A stretch of 64,000 bases of DNA from Clytia hemisphaerica (taxonomy: Eukaryota > Cnidaria > Hydrozoa > Leptothecata > Clytiidae), in assembly GCA_902728285.1 (NCBI GenBank), contig CACVBU010000751.1:496001-560000 (forward strand), read 5' to 3'. Positions 1 through 9,471 of this stretch are shown here, in pieces (within the stretch, counting starts at the first letter, position 1; every line of letters starts with the position of its first letter). A model generated the notes under the pieces. It saw only the letters and a program-made list of their open reading frames with translations, made no database searches and was not told the origin of the DNA. A program made the position numbers and the translations under genes.

Positions 1-1060
1 TTCCACCCAGGACATTTTTATTCCAACATCATCCCGGCTAAGGTACCCGAAAGTAGTTCTTGGATATATTTTCAGCTGAAAAAGAAACATGGACTTACTT
101 TGCTCTAAATAGCCTGAATTTAAGGGGATTTTTCAATTTCGAAAAGGTCATTTGTGCTTTTTTTGGGCATTTTTAAGGCTGTAACTTTTTATCCTAAAAA
201 TATACGAAAAATCTGAGCACAAATTTAAGATCAACATGGTTTAAATATCTGATGTCGTGAGTGAACCTGTAGAAAAAATCTTTATTTTTTAGATTCTCCT
301 TGGAAATATCTCTCTAATAATACAGCCCAATGGTGTATAGTAATATTTACTACAACTCTTAGAGTTGCTTTACGAGCCCTTCTTACAGACAAAGTGGTAT
401 TTTACCGGCCAGTGAGGGTAAAATAATTATCGGACTGTTTTATGTTTTAGGATTTGAATTCCATGCCGGGGGGTACTAGATTTGTGAGATTACGGGTATG
501 GTCCGAGCCAAAGTTCGAAAATCGACCGCTAATGAGACTGAATTTCAAAATTCTTTCCCATTTTTTGACGCTTTTACCACCTTTAGAAAGACTATTTCCC
601 CAAAATTTCAGCCAAAACTTTCAAATTTTAATTCAAATTTCAAGAATTCATGATACTTTGAGGGAGTTAATTTTTGATTTTCGTAATTTTGGAACCCTTA
701 CAAAGACTCAATTGTGAAAGTGTGAGTGTGAAAAAGCGACCTTTATTGCTCGAACATATCCGGCACCCATTATGCCTAAGTACCCCCCACCCTGGGGGAT
801 TCCATGTTAGTCATGTCCGTTTCCAAAACTCAATAAGCATGGAAAATGAAAATAAGCACAATATTTTGCAGTGAGAATTTACACTAAAATTGAAGTATAA
901 TTTTCGACTGGGGAAGATGATGGTGAGAAGGGGGTGTCCTTTGTAACGACGCTCCGTGTCTCACACAGATTATTTCAACTAGAAATTTGTACGAATTCCA
1001 ATCCAACAGTTCATTTCGAAGATTGGAAAACCATGAAAGTTATTACTTCTATTGGTATTA
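1..1060. other. No gene recognised
   Basis: AT-rich sequence. A weak inverted relation between GGGGGGTACT near 473 and GTACCCCCCA near 780 may mark another degraded TIR element. The short frames at 454-717 and 674-874 have no family features. Confidence 0.5.
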
Positions 1061-1340
1061 CACCCCTGTTTCACAGCCCCGGTGGAACTTTTTTCTCAGT
1101 GGAGATAAAAATTCCTATTGAAATCCCAATGGGGATAGAAATTCCTTTGTTCCAAAGTTAAAAATACAGTGGCAATGTTTTTGAAGTGCTCAATTTTTAA
1201 ACATTGAATATTGATATGGGATGAAATAAAAGTTAATTTCATAGTGGGGCTGAAATTCTAAGGTATTTTCTCACGGGGGACGAAATTATTGTCAATCTTT
1301 CCAGCGGGGCTGGGCTCCCAGCGGGTCTGTGACACAGGGG
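1061..1340. mobile_element. TA-flanked MITE
   Basis: Inverted ends CACCCCTGTTTCACAG (1061) and CTGTGACACAGGGG (to 1340) flanked by TA on both sides. No coding capacity; the frame at 934-1161 that enters it is not considered a gene. Confidence 0.65.
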
Positions 1341-1364
1341 TATGATATTGTAAGTAATTAACAA

Positions 1365-2033
1365 CTCCACGGGAATAAGGCGGGTTCGTGGAGGTCAAAA
1401 TTCTTGCAACGTTACAAATCATTTTCAGAAGCTCCTTTTGGGCTCAAACGAAGCGTATAACTAATTAAAATAAGATTCGGTCTAGGCAGATGTTTTTTCA
1501 TTTTGAAATTTTGCGTAATTCGCAAAAATTCTCAAATTTGCACTATTTTGATGACGTCATAAAAATTGAAATTCAAATAACTTTTGATAGAATCACCAAA
1601 ATAATTTCAAACTTTCACCAAAGATGCATTTCAATGCAAATTTTCAAAAAATTTTCAAAAATTTTCAAAATCTTGATGACGTCATCATTTTTTGAGGATT
1701 TTAGTTTTTTGCCTTGAAAGTGATGACGTCATGAAATTTCATAAATTTTTTTATTTAATTCTGAAAACATTAATGATATGCATCTTTGGTCAAAATTTGA
1801 AATTATTTTGATAATTGTATCAAAAGTTATTGGGATTTCAATTTTTATGACGTCATCAGAATAGCGCAAAATTGAGGATTTTTGCGAATAACGCAAAATT
1901 TCAAAGTGAAAAAACATCTGCCTAGACTGAATCCTATTCTACTTAGTCATACGCTTTGTTTGAGCCCAAAATGAGCTTCTGAAAATGATTTGTAACGTTG
2001 CAAGCATTTTGACCCCGCCTTAATCCCCTGGAG
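1365..2033. mobile_element. 670-bp foldback element
   Basis: The two arms are inverted copies along almost the full length: CTCCACGGGAATAAGGCGGG against CCCGCCTTAATCCCCTGGAG, GCAACGTTACAAATCATTTTC, and GGCAGATGTTTTTTCA against its complement. TGACGTCA palindromes recur (about 1552, 1678, 1724, 1849). The mirrored open frames starting MFFHFEILR on both strands are a by-product of the palindrome. Confidence 0.8.
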
Positions 2034-2131
2034 AAGGTGCAAGAGCAATTAACGCAAATGAGGATGGGATGGGGCCTTACAGACGAAAAAATTACTATTT
2101 CTAGATTCGGTGCGTTGTGTTATTGGAAGCC

Positions 2132-2149
2132 GGGGGGGGGGGGGGGGGG
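2132..2149 (+). repeat. Poly-G run (18 G)
   Basis: An uninterrupted run of 18 G between the foldback element and the Penelope-like insertion. It may be prone to length error in assembly. Confidence 0.9.
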
Positions 2150-2508
2150 CGGTTACGAACTATGAAAATTTGTAAAAGGTATTTGGAAAATTTCAAAAAG
2201 CCATTTTATTTAGTATTATCAGAAGTGAAATATCAACGATGTAACTTCATTTTATTTTTATTTTACTTGACAATATATTTCGATACTTTTGTATCATCAT
2301 CAGGTCTAAAAAATAAATAAAGATAAAAGTTAAAAACAGTAAAACTGCTTGCTAAAAATCTTCAGTATTTACACGTCAAATACTCTCTATATCAACTCAA
2401 CTCAAAGAATGAGCTCAAATTTTCAAACGCCAGTTGTAAGAATTCAAAACTGGCATGTGATAATTGATCAATCATCCCATGATAATTGATCATTTATCCC
2501 ATGACAAT

Positions 2509-3590
2509 TCAAATTCTCAAGACAAGCGTTCTACTTTTGAACTCATCCTTTGTGTTTAAAGAAGGCTTAATGGCTTGAATGCATAAGGCCTCAAGGGCCA
2601 TAAGATGAAATTCCGATTTAGCTGATTGTGCAATTATTTTGACATCATCCATTTTAAGTTCAACATTACAGCTACGAAAATGGCTTCCCACTGGTGTATT
2701 AGCATTCCTGTGCTCTCGAATACGGGATAGTAGATGTCTGGCTGTTTGCCCAACATAACACGACTGACAGCGTGAACAATTTATCTGATAAACTACCCAA
2801 CTTTTGTATTCTTTTTCAACAGGTGTTTTCAATGATGGTAACAACGTTTTAAGTTTTCGTATCGTTAAAATAACTTTCACTGGAGCACCGACCCTTTTTA
2901 ATGAATGTTGAAACTGCTCGGTAATTTTACCTCGATATCGAAGAAAAAACTTTTTCATTTCTGGTTCCTCTTCCTTTTGTTCTTCTGTTTGCGGAGGTTT
3001 TGTGATCTTTTCAATGGTCTTTTTCATAAGTGGTTCGTAAAATGAAGGAGGATATTGATTCTTTCGTAATATGGATTTTGCTTTTTCGATGCTTGATTTG
3101 AAATTTTCAGGTGTACTGCAAGCACGATGAATTCGATATACCATCCCGGTGACATTGGACTTCTTGTACTTGATCGGTGCCAGTGCATGGAAGTTCATTG
3201 TTAAACCAGTATCAGTATTTTTCGTGTACCATGTCGATGTTAATTCATTTCCAGAATGTATGATCCTCATGTCTAAAAATGGAATACTACCTTTATCCTC
3301 GCGTTCGCAAGTAAATTTTAGATTTGGATGGAATTCATTTATTTCATTTAGTTTGTTTTCGATCTGGTTTGTTTTGATATTACGTAATATATCATCCATA
3401 TACCTTCCAAAGATTTGCGCTTCTCCTTTGATTTTTCCATCAAATTGACTGAGCCAACCATTTGCCAAATAAGGAGCTGGGGGACTACCCATCGCTAGCC
3501 CGTCAGTTTGTCGGTAGTATCCTCGAGGTGTTAGCATTAAGACATTTAGACTGCATAGTTTGGTTAATTCAACAAAAGTATCTTTTGAAA
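2509..3590 (-). pseudogene. Penelope-like RT (C-terminal part) plus GIY-YIG endonuclease, 5'-truncated
   Basis: Reverse-transcriptase motifs TDGLAMGSPPAPYLANG and RYMDDI (the YxDD active site) are followed by a linker and the GIY-YIG domain: VVYQINCSRCQSCYVGQTA, then RIREH and EALCIQAIKPSLN. The RT fingers and N-terminus are missing; the frame simply begins at the junction with the second copy near 3590. The frame itself is undamaged, so it is a recent truncated insertion. Confidence 0.88.
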
Positions 3591-4112
3591 CTTATGAAAA
3601 AGACCATTGAAAAGATCACAAAACCTCCGCAAACAGAAGAACAAAAGGAAGAGGAACCAGAAATGAAAAAGTTTTTTCTTCGATATCGAGGTAAAATTAC
3701 CGAGCAGTTTCAACATTCATTAAAAAGGGTCGGTGCTCCAGTGAAAGTTATTTTAACGATACGAAAACTTAAAACGTTGTTACCATCATTGAAAACACCT
3801 GTTGAAAAAGAATACAAAAGTTGGGTAGTTTATCAGATAAATTGTTCACGCTGTCAGTCGTGTTATGTTGGGCAAACAGCCAGACATCTACTATCCCGTA
3901 TTCGAGAGCACAGGAATGCTAATACACCAGTGGGAAGCCATTTTCGTAGCTGTAATGTTGAACTTAAAATGGATGATGTCAAAATAATTTCACAATCAGC
4001 TAAATCGGAATTTCATCTTATGGCCCTTGAGGCCTTATGCATTCAAGCCATTAAGCCTTCTTTAAACACAAAGGATGAGTTCAAAAGTAGAACGCTTGTC
4101 TTGAGAATTTGA
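3590..4112 (+). pseudogene. Second Penelope-like fragment: linker plus GIY-YIG endonuclease
   Basis: The plus-strand arm repeats the left copy from LMKKTIEKITK onward to the stop. The proteins differ at one visible position (Ala to Ser in KIIxQSAKSEF). Upstream residues of this open frame (3462-3589) are antisense to the left RT and are not real coding sequence. Confidence 0.85.
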
Positions 4113-4597
4113 ATTGTCATGGGATAAATGATCAATTATCATGGGATGATTGATCAATTATCACATGCCAGTTTTGAATTCTTACAACTGGCGTTTGAAA
4201 ATTTGAGCTCATTCTTTGAGTTGAGTTGATATAGAGAGTATTTGACGTGTAAATACTGAAGATTTTTAGCAAGCAGTTTTACTGTTTTTAACTTTTATCT
4301 TTATTTATTTTTTAGACCTGATGATGATACAAAAGTATCGAAATATATTGTCAAGTAAAATAAAAATAAAATGAAGTTACATCGTTGATATTTCACTTCT
4401 GATATCAAAATTCACAATGTTTTTACCGAGAAGATTATTTAGTATTATGTCCACAAATCAATCGATCTGAAGAAGCGTATAAAAAACGAGTAAACAAACG
4501 AACGAACGCAAGCTGACGTGTTCTTGTCAAGCCGATTAATTAAGCTTTGTTGAGAAAATGCGATGACGAAGAAATGACATATCAACTTTATCAACCG

Positions 4598-4915
4598 ATT
4601 AAAACACCTTGTCATCTGAGCTTGTCTTTTAAAAGCTCTGACCATAGTCGAAAAATTGATTTTAGTATTTGAACCTAAAAGTTATGTTTTAGAAATTTTT
4701 AACATTAAAACACCTTGTCATCTGAGCTTGTCTTTTAAAAGCTCTGACCATAGTCGAAAAATTGATTTTAGTATTTGAACCTAAAAGTTATGTTTTAGAA
4801 ATTTTTAACATTAAAACACCTTGTCATCTGAGCTTGTCTTTTAAAAGCTCTGACCATAGTCGAAAAATTGATTTTAGTATTTGAACCTAAAAGTTATGTT
4901 TTAGAAATTTTTAAC
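4598..4915 (+). repeat. Three tandem copies of a 106-bp unit
   Basis: The unit starting ATTAAAACACCTTGTCATCT repeats at 4598, 4704 and 4810 with almost no differences. Near identity points to recent expansion. Confidence 0.92.
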
Positions 4916-4930
4916 AAAGAATTGCCTTTA

Positions 4931-5298
4931 CACGTTTTTTTTTATTAGAGCCCAGCTCATAAGAACATTCAGGCTGAAATTCGTCAAAACATTAAGAACA
5001 TCGTAAGAACATGCCCAGCCTCAGTTTGGGAAAAAATGACAAGAAACTACAATTTTTTCCTCTTTTATTTCAAGCAGTTTTAAGCTAACTTAGGGATGGA
5101 TTTTCTAAAATCGAGAGTCAAATATTGTCCAAATTTTACCAATTTTAAGTGCTTTTTATTTTGCATGATATTGTCGATTTAGAGTAGTCTGAAAAATTAA
5201 GAACGCATTTAAGAACATTTTAGGCTGAAAATTGCTAAAAAAATAAGCACATCCAGGCTCAGGCAAATTTTAGGTGTTCTAATAAATAAAAAAACGTG
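4931..5298. mobile_element. TA-flanked MITE with CACGTTTTTT ends
   Basis: Ends CACGTTTTTTTTTATTAGA and TCTAATAAATAAAAAAACGTG, each bordered by TA. The interior repeats AAGAACAT motifs. A related element is at 37805-38057. Confidence 0.65.
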
Positions 5299-5499
5299 TA
5301 TAAATTGTTTTTTAATCAAATCCCTTAAGAGTAATTAAGAATTTAATTGCAAAAATGAGGCTATGAACTTTAAAAAGACGTTAATAATATGTTGCATTAC
5401 ATTCTTTTAATAAAAAGTGCTAAGTTTTAATGGGTAATGAACCTGTTTGTTTGGAAGTTTTTTCAAACAGTCCGCAAAGAATTGAACTGTTTTAAAATT

Positions 5500-6532
5500 G
5501 TCGGAAAAATTTTCTAAATTAAAGCATCAAAAGTTATGGCTGTTTTTCTATGAAAAATTGGTCAAAAAGCCGGTTGGTTCGAAACGCAGGAGACAGGACG
5601 CAGGAGACAGGACACAGGACACAGGACGCAGGACACAGGACGCAGGTCATACAAACTACAGACCGGAAAATTATAACATACACTCGTAATATATAATGTA
5701 TAAAATGTTTCTAAAAACATTATACGTAATGGAAAATTATATATTATACAAAATACGCTATTTAAAAGATGTTTAAATGACAAGCCATCAATCCTAAATA
5801 TTGACAAAATGACATTTAAATTATGTAAATGATGACGCTAGCACAAAATACAAGGTGTGTACATCAGTTTACAACAAAATGTTTTTTCATGCTCAATAGG
5901 ATGCTGATGGTGCAAGTAGATATAGATTTATATATTTTGAAAACATTAAATGCTCCAAGGGAGCTGTTTTAGAGATATGAAAATAGTGACGTCATTTTCA
6001 TCAAAAATACGAGATAGGGAATGAAAATATTGATATATTAATAAAATACATACCTTTGACGCTATTTTAGTCAATTTTTGTTATCATACCTAAGGTGATG
6101 CAGGAGATATAATGAGATATGATATAGCTATTTTCCTGTTGGGGCTGTTTAAAGATGAGATAAATATTTTTAACACATGTATTTTGTGTATAACATATAT
6201 GTCACATGTCAATGACATTGAAAAGATACAGGTCCGTGTTATACACGGCACAGAATGCAAAAGCACGTGGCAAGTATGTGGGTAGATTTTGACCTTTAAA
6301 AAGGTTCTAGACCAATAAAATACCTTCAGAATGATATTTCTAACAATTACAAGTGTTTTTCAAACATTTTCTTTGTCTTTTACAGCAATTAAAGCTGACC
6401 TGTCAGCACTGTCCTGTGTCCTGTGTCCTGCCTCCTGGGTCCTGTGTCCTGCGTTTCGAACCAACCGTCAAAAAGCACTATTTCCAAGATTTTGAGATAA
6501 ATAAGCTTCTAGAAAAATTTTCCGAAAAATTA
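5500..6532. mobile_element. 1-kb foldback with minisatellite in its arms
   Basis: Inverted arms start TCGGAAAAATTTTCTA and contain GGTTGGTTCGAAACGCAGGA against TCCTGCGTTTCGAACCAACC. Both arms carry a decamer-like array (ACAGGACGCAGG / CCTGTGTCCTG, 5588-5646 and 6411-6457). The interior 5800-5905 shares GTGTGTACATCAGTTTACAA-type sequence with 59330-59420. Confidence 0.65.
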
Positions 6533-6549
6533 ATATTAGTTCGATAAAA

Positions 6550-8331
6550 GACACACCATCTACCGCAAAAATCTTTTCAAAATGTTTTTTCTTCGCCGAA
6601 AATAAACTCTTCAAAGTTGAAGTACTCCTCTTCGCAAAAGTGTTCATTTTCTTCTTCATCAAATTTTTTCATTCCGATTCTTAAATTTTCAGACTCAAGG
6701 ATAATTATTGACATAACGGAAAATGTATGATATGCCACAGTTTTGTGTGCTGCATCACATAGACATTTATATTTTGTACGTGGCAAATATAAAAAATTCA
6801 CTATAGTCAGAGCCCTTAAGACTGTAAAAAAGTAAGTAAGGTATTAACCCGGTGACAGATTTTTGATAGACTGGATGGTGTGATAAGTGGCCCGGTAGTA
6901 TATGGTAATATGATTTTGCTTATAGGCAGGTTTTATTTGTTTTGGAAGGTAGTAATAGGACGAAGTAATGTTTTTATTTATTTATTTATTTTCTTTAACT
7001 CTAAGTACCTTTTTTGTGATTTAGATTTTTAACATTTTCTTTCCAAAGTGGCTTCACTGGACTCAGCGCAATCAAAAATCATCAGAAAACAAAGTTCAGT
7101 CAGAAGTAGACTCTAGTCTAGTAAGGTACAAGGTCGAAATCTATATTTCTTAGGGAGTGATGCTTGCAATACATTCAAAATACCATCCTATTTTTGATAT
7201 TATATCAAAGCGAGGGTTGATTTTTGTGGGAAAACAGCTTTGGCGGAAAAGTAGGCCTTTTTTGTTGCTTCATTGTTTGAAAATATAAGAGAGTTTTATT
7301 GGGTCGTATGCAAGCTTTTTTTTGAATACACGCTTACTTTATAAGAATTCTATAATGAAATATCATAGCGTGGCGAGGATTATACAGTAGATAAGATCAC
7401 AACAGCATCATTTCCAAGTTAAAAACGCGTCTTCTAAAAACTATGTGATAAAATCGTAAATAAATGAATGTATTTAATAGATATAACTACAAAAATGGGT
7501 TTTATTTGATAAAGAGATTGCTTAGTTTTACTAATAAGTAGTCAGCTATCTAACCAGCAGTTTTGCAAAGAGGTCCCCCAAGCGGTTTTCGGGATGACGT
7601 GGTAAGGACTTTTTTGCAGCGTGATTACGTGATTTGGAAATTTTTTTCTTCGTGATTGCGCGATGAGAGGTTAAAACGTGATCATGATTTGAAAGATTTT
7701 TGAGCCGTGATACGTGATTTGGACTTTTTTCAAAGGGATGCGTGATTGTCCATTTTTTTTGCTGATTTTCGTTATCGTGATTGAAGACAAAAAATTGCGT
7801 GATATCGTGATCAGAGTTTCCACTGGGGGCCTCTGCAAAGGCTACGAGACAAAATCTTTATTCAATAGAGATTATTGTAGTTGACAGAATCAAAATGACT
7901 GTCCGACCCCTAATTTCAGAATGGACTTTTGATGGACCTAACTTTCCAAGAAAAAGAGAAGAGAGATTGATTACTCGCCGAAAAAAGTCCTCGCCAAAAT
8001 TGAAACTTTTACGTTTCCTAATTTTTGTCTAAAAGGCTCATTTTTAAGCGAAAAAAAACAAATTTTCAAATTTGCCGTACCCCAGTTTTTGTCAAAACTA
8101 AAAATTCGACAAAAGATTCGTCACTCGCCAAAACAAGCTCTCGCAGGCTCTCGCGAAAATAAGTTCCCCCTATCTGTGAGATTTGGTAAATTATAAAAGG
8201 TCTAGAAAAGGGACTTCTCTCGTGTGTATAAATATCTGGCACTCAGTTCCTCTGGTTCTCTTATTAGAATCTCCGCTTGTCAGATAGCTAACTTGAAGTT
8301 GTTTATTTAAAATAATAAAATTCTAATCGGT
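6550..8331. other. Intergenic region between repeats and ADPGK 3' end
   Basis: Apart from the CGTGAT element at 7563-7841, I see no gene. Several short frames on the minus strand (6468-6801) lack recognisable features. Confidence 0.5.
7563..7841. mobile_element. Small TIR element filled with CGTGAT motifs
   Basis: Ends TTGCAAAGAGGTCCCCCAAG and the complement of CTGGGGGCCTCTGCAAAGG. Between them CGTGAT or GTGAT occurs about a dozen times (CGTGATTACGTGATTTGG, GCGTGATATCGTGATCAG). No coding potential. Confidence 0.6.
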
Positions 8332-8337
8332 TTTATT
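8332..8337 (-). promoter_or_regulatory. ADPGK polyadenylation signal AATAAA
   Basis: AATAAA on the minus strand lies about 57 bases downstream of the ADPGK stop codon, a normal distance for a short 3' UTR. No closer canonical hexamer was seen. Confidence 0.6.
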
Positions 8338-8393
8338 AAAGTTTCTACCATTTAATGTCCAATGTTCTTTAGACCAAAAAAAAAAGAAGTATC

Positions 8394-9471
8394 TTACAAC
8401 TGTGGCATCAAACCTGCTGGTGTTATGTTATCGCCACCGCCGGCTGTTTGTTTCACCTTGGTGCACACGAGAACAGGTGCAATACAAATCTCGTTTTCGC
8501 GTTCCTCCCAACACGAGATTGGCGCATGCTCGTTGAAGCTGATTCGTTTATCAGTGTTCTTGGTGGTCAAGGAGAACGAATCATCCATCAATAATTTTGC
8601 ATTGTCAGCATTAATTTCCTTGACACCACACACGTGACGATGAGCTACCAATGAGGCTTTAGCGCACCCAGCACGTGTGTTCTTCCACATGGAACCCTTC
8701 TTCGTCCAGATGGCTTGATACGCTAACGTGTGAACATGAACGCGCGATAAACCGCGCTGACTAACAAGTTCGACATTTTGAATTAGCGAGCGTAGGTTAT
8801 CGAGAACCGTGGCCGTTCGTGGATTGGAATCAGCGACTTCAATGATGGTTCCATCTCGAATCATACTTTCAATGTTTGGAAGTTCTTGTTCATTCATTCC
8901 CAAAGAATCAACATAAGGAACAATATTTTCAATCAGTGACTTCATCATAGCCACTTCTCCAAATGAAGCCATTTCGAAATGGATTTTGATGGAAGCTGGT
9001 AAACCACGCAACCAATCTCTCATTTTATTCATTCTCTCCTCGCGGACGCCTTCTTCGAATTTAAAATTATCAAGCATCTGTAAGCCACCAATCAAAACAG
9101 TTTGTGGTTGAACTTTTTCCACAACTTCCATAAAACTTTCCAAAGATCTTAATTCCGGATTGTTTTTATCGGAATGTAAAATAAACCGATTAGCCCGATT
9201 TACAACATACGGACCCCATTGTTCTCCAACTTTATACTCCAAAATCAAATGAATATCATCATTCTCCCCAAACCCCTGTGAAAAGTGAATGTTTTTATGA
9301 ACTTGTTTGCGCATTTTCTCTGATCCTTTGGCACCAACGTGAACGGTAAATCCTTCGATTGCAAATCGTTTGCTGATGACAGGCGCATTTCCACCCATCG
9401 CCAAATAAGCGCCTTCCAATTGGGCGGCCTTTTCCACCATGACCGACAGCAACTCGTTTGAAACGTATCGC
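8394..9471 (-). CDS. ADPGK: ADPGK coding exon 2 (terminal)
   Basis: This single exon holds about three quarters of the enzyme, from RYVSNELLS to the C-terminus MPQL. It opens after a pyrimidine-rich TTTATTTTCAG acceptor. The nucleotide and sugar binding motifs and the GGGDN active-site loop are intact, with no frameshift, so the gene looks functional. Encoding nearly the whole kinase in one exon is unusual compared with multi-exon vertebrate ADPGK. Confidence 0.93.

Larger units (their letters stand above)
2220..4434. mobile_element. Penelope-like retroelement, head-to-head partial copies with 14-bp target duplication
   Basis: Two 812-bp arms, 2220-3031 and 3590-4401, are near-perfect inverted repeats without indels. 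Each carries the 3' part of a Penelope-like element with a GIY-YIG endonuclease and 3' UTR pointing outward. The left (minus) copy extends to about 3590 and includes the end of the reverse transcriptase. TTATTTAGTATTAT flanks the unit at 2206-2219 and 4435-4448, a target-site duplication. The right side has 33 extra bases (4402-4434). This arrangement matches known inverted partial copies of the family. Confidence 0.9.

Noticed and set aside
1490..1917. Mirrored open frames starting MFFHFEILR on both strands
   Set aside because: They arise because the foldback element reads nearly the same on either strand; no protein family, and the words are transposon arms.
3462..3589. N-terminal extension of the plus-strand GIY-YIG frame
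   Set aside because: These residues are antisense to the reverse-transcriptase part of the left Penelope-like copy; the real homology begins near 3590.
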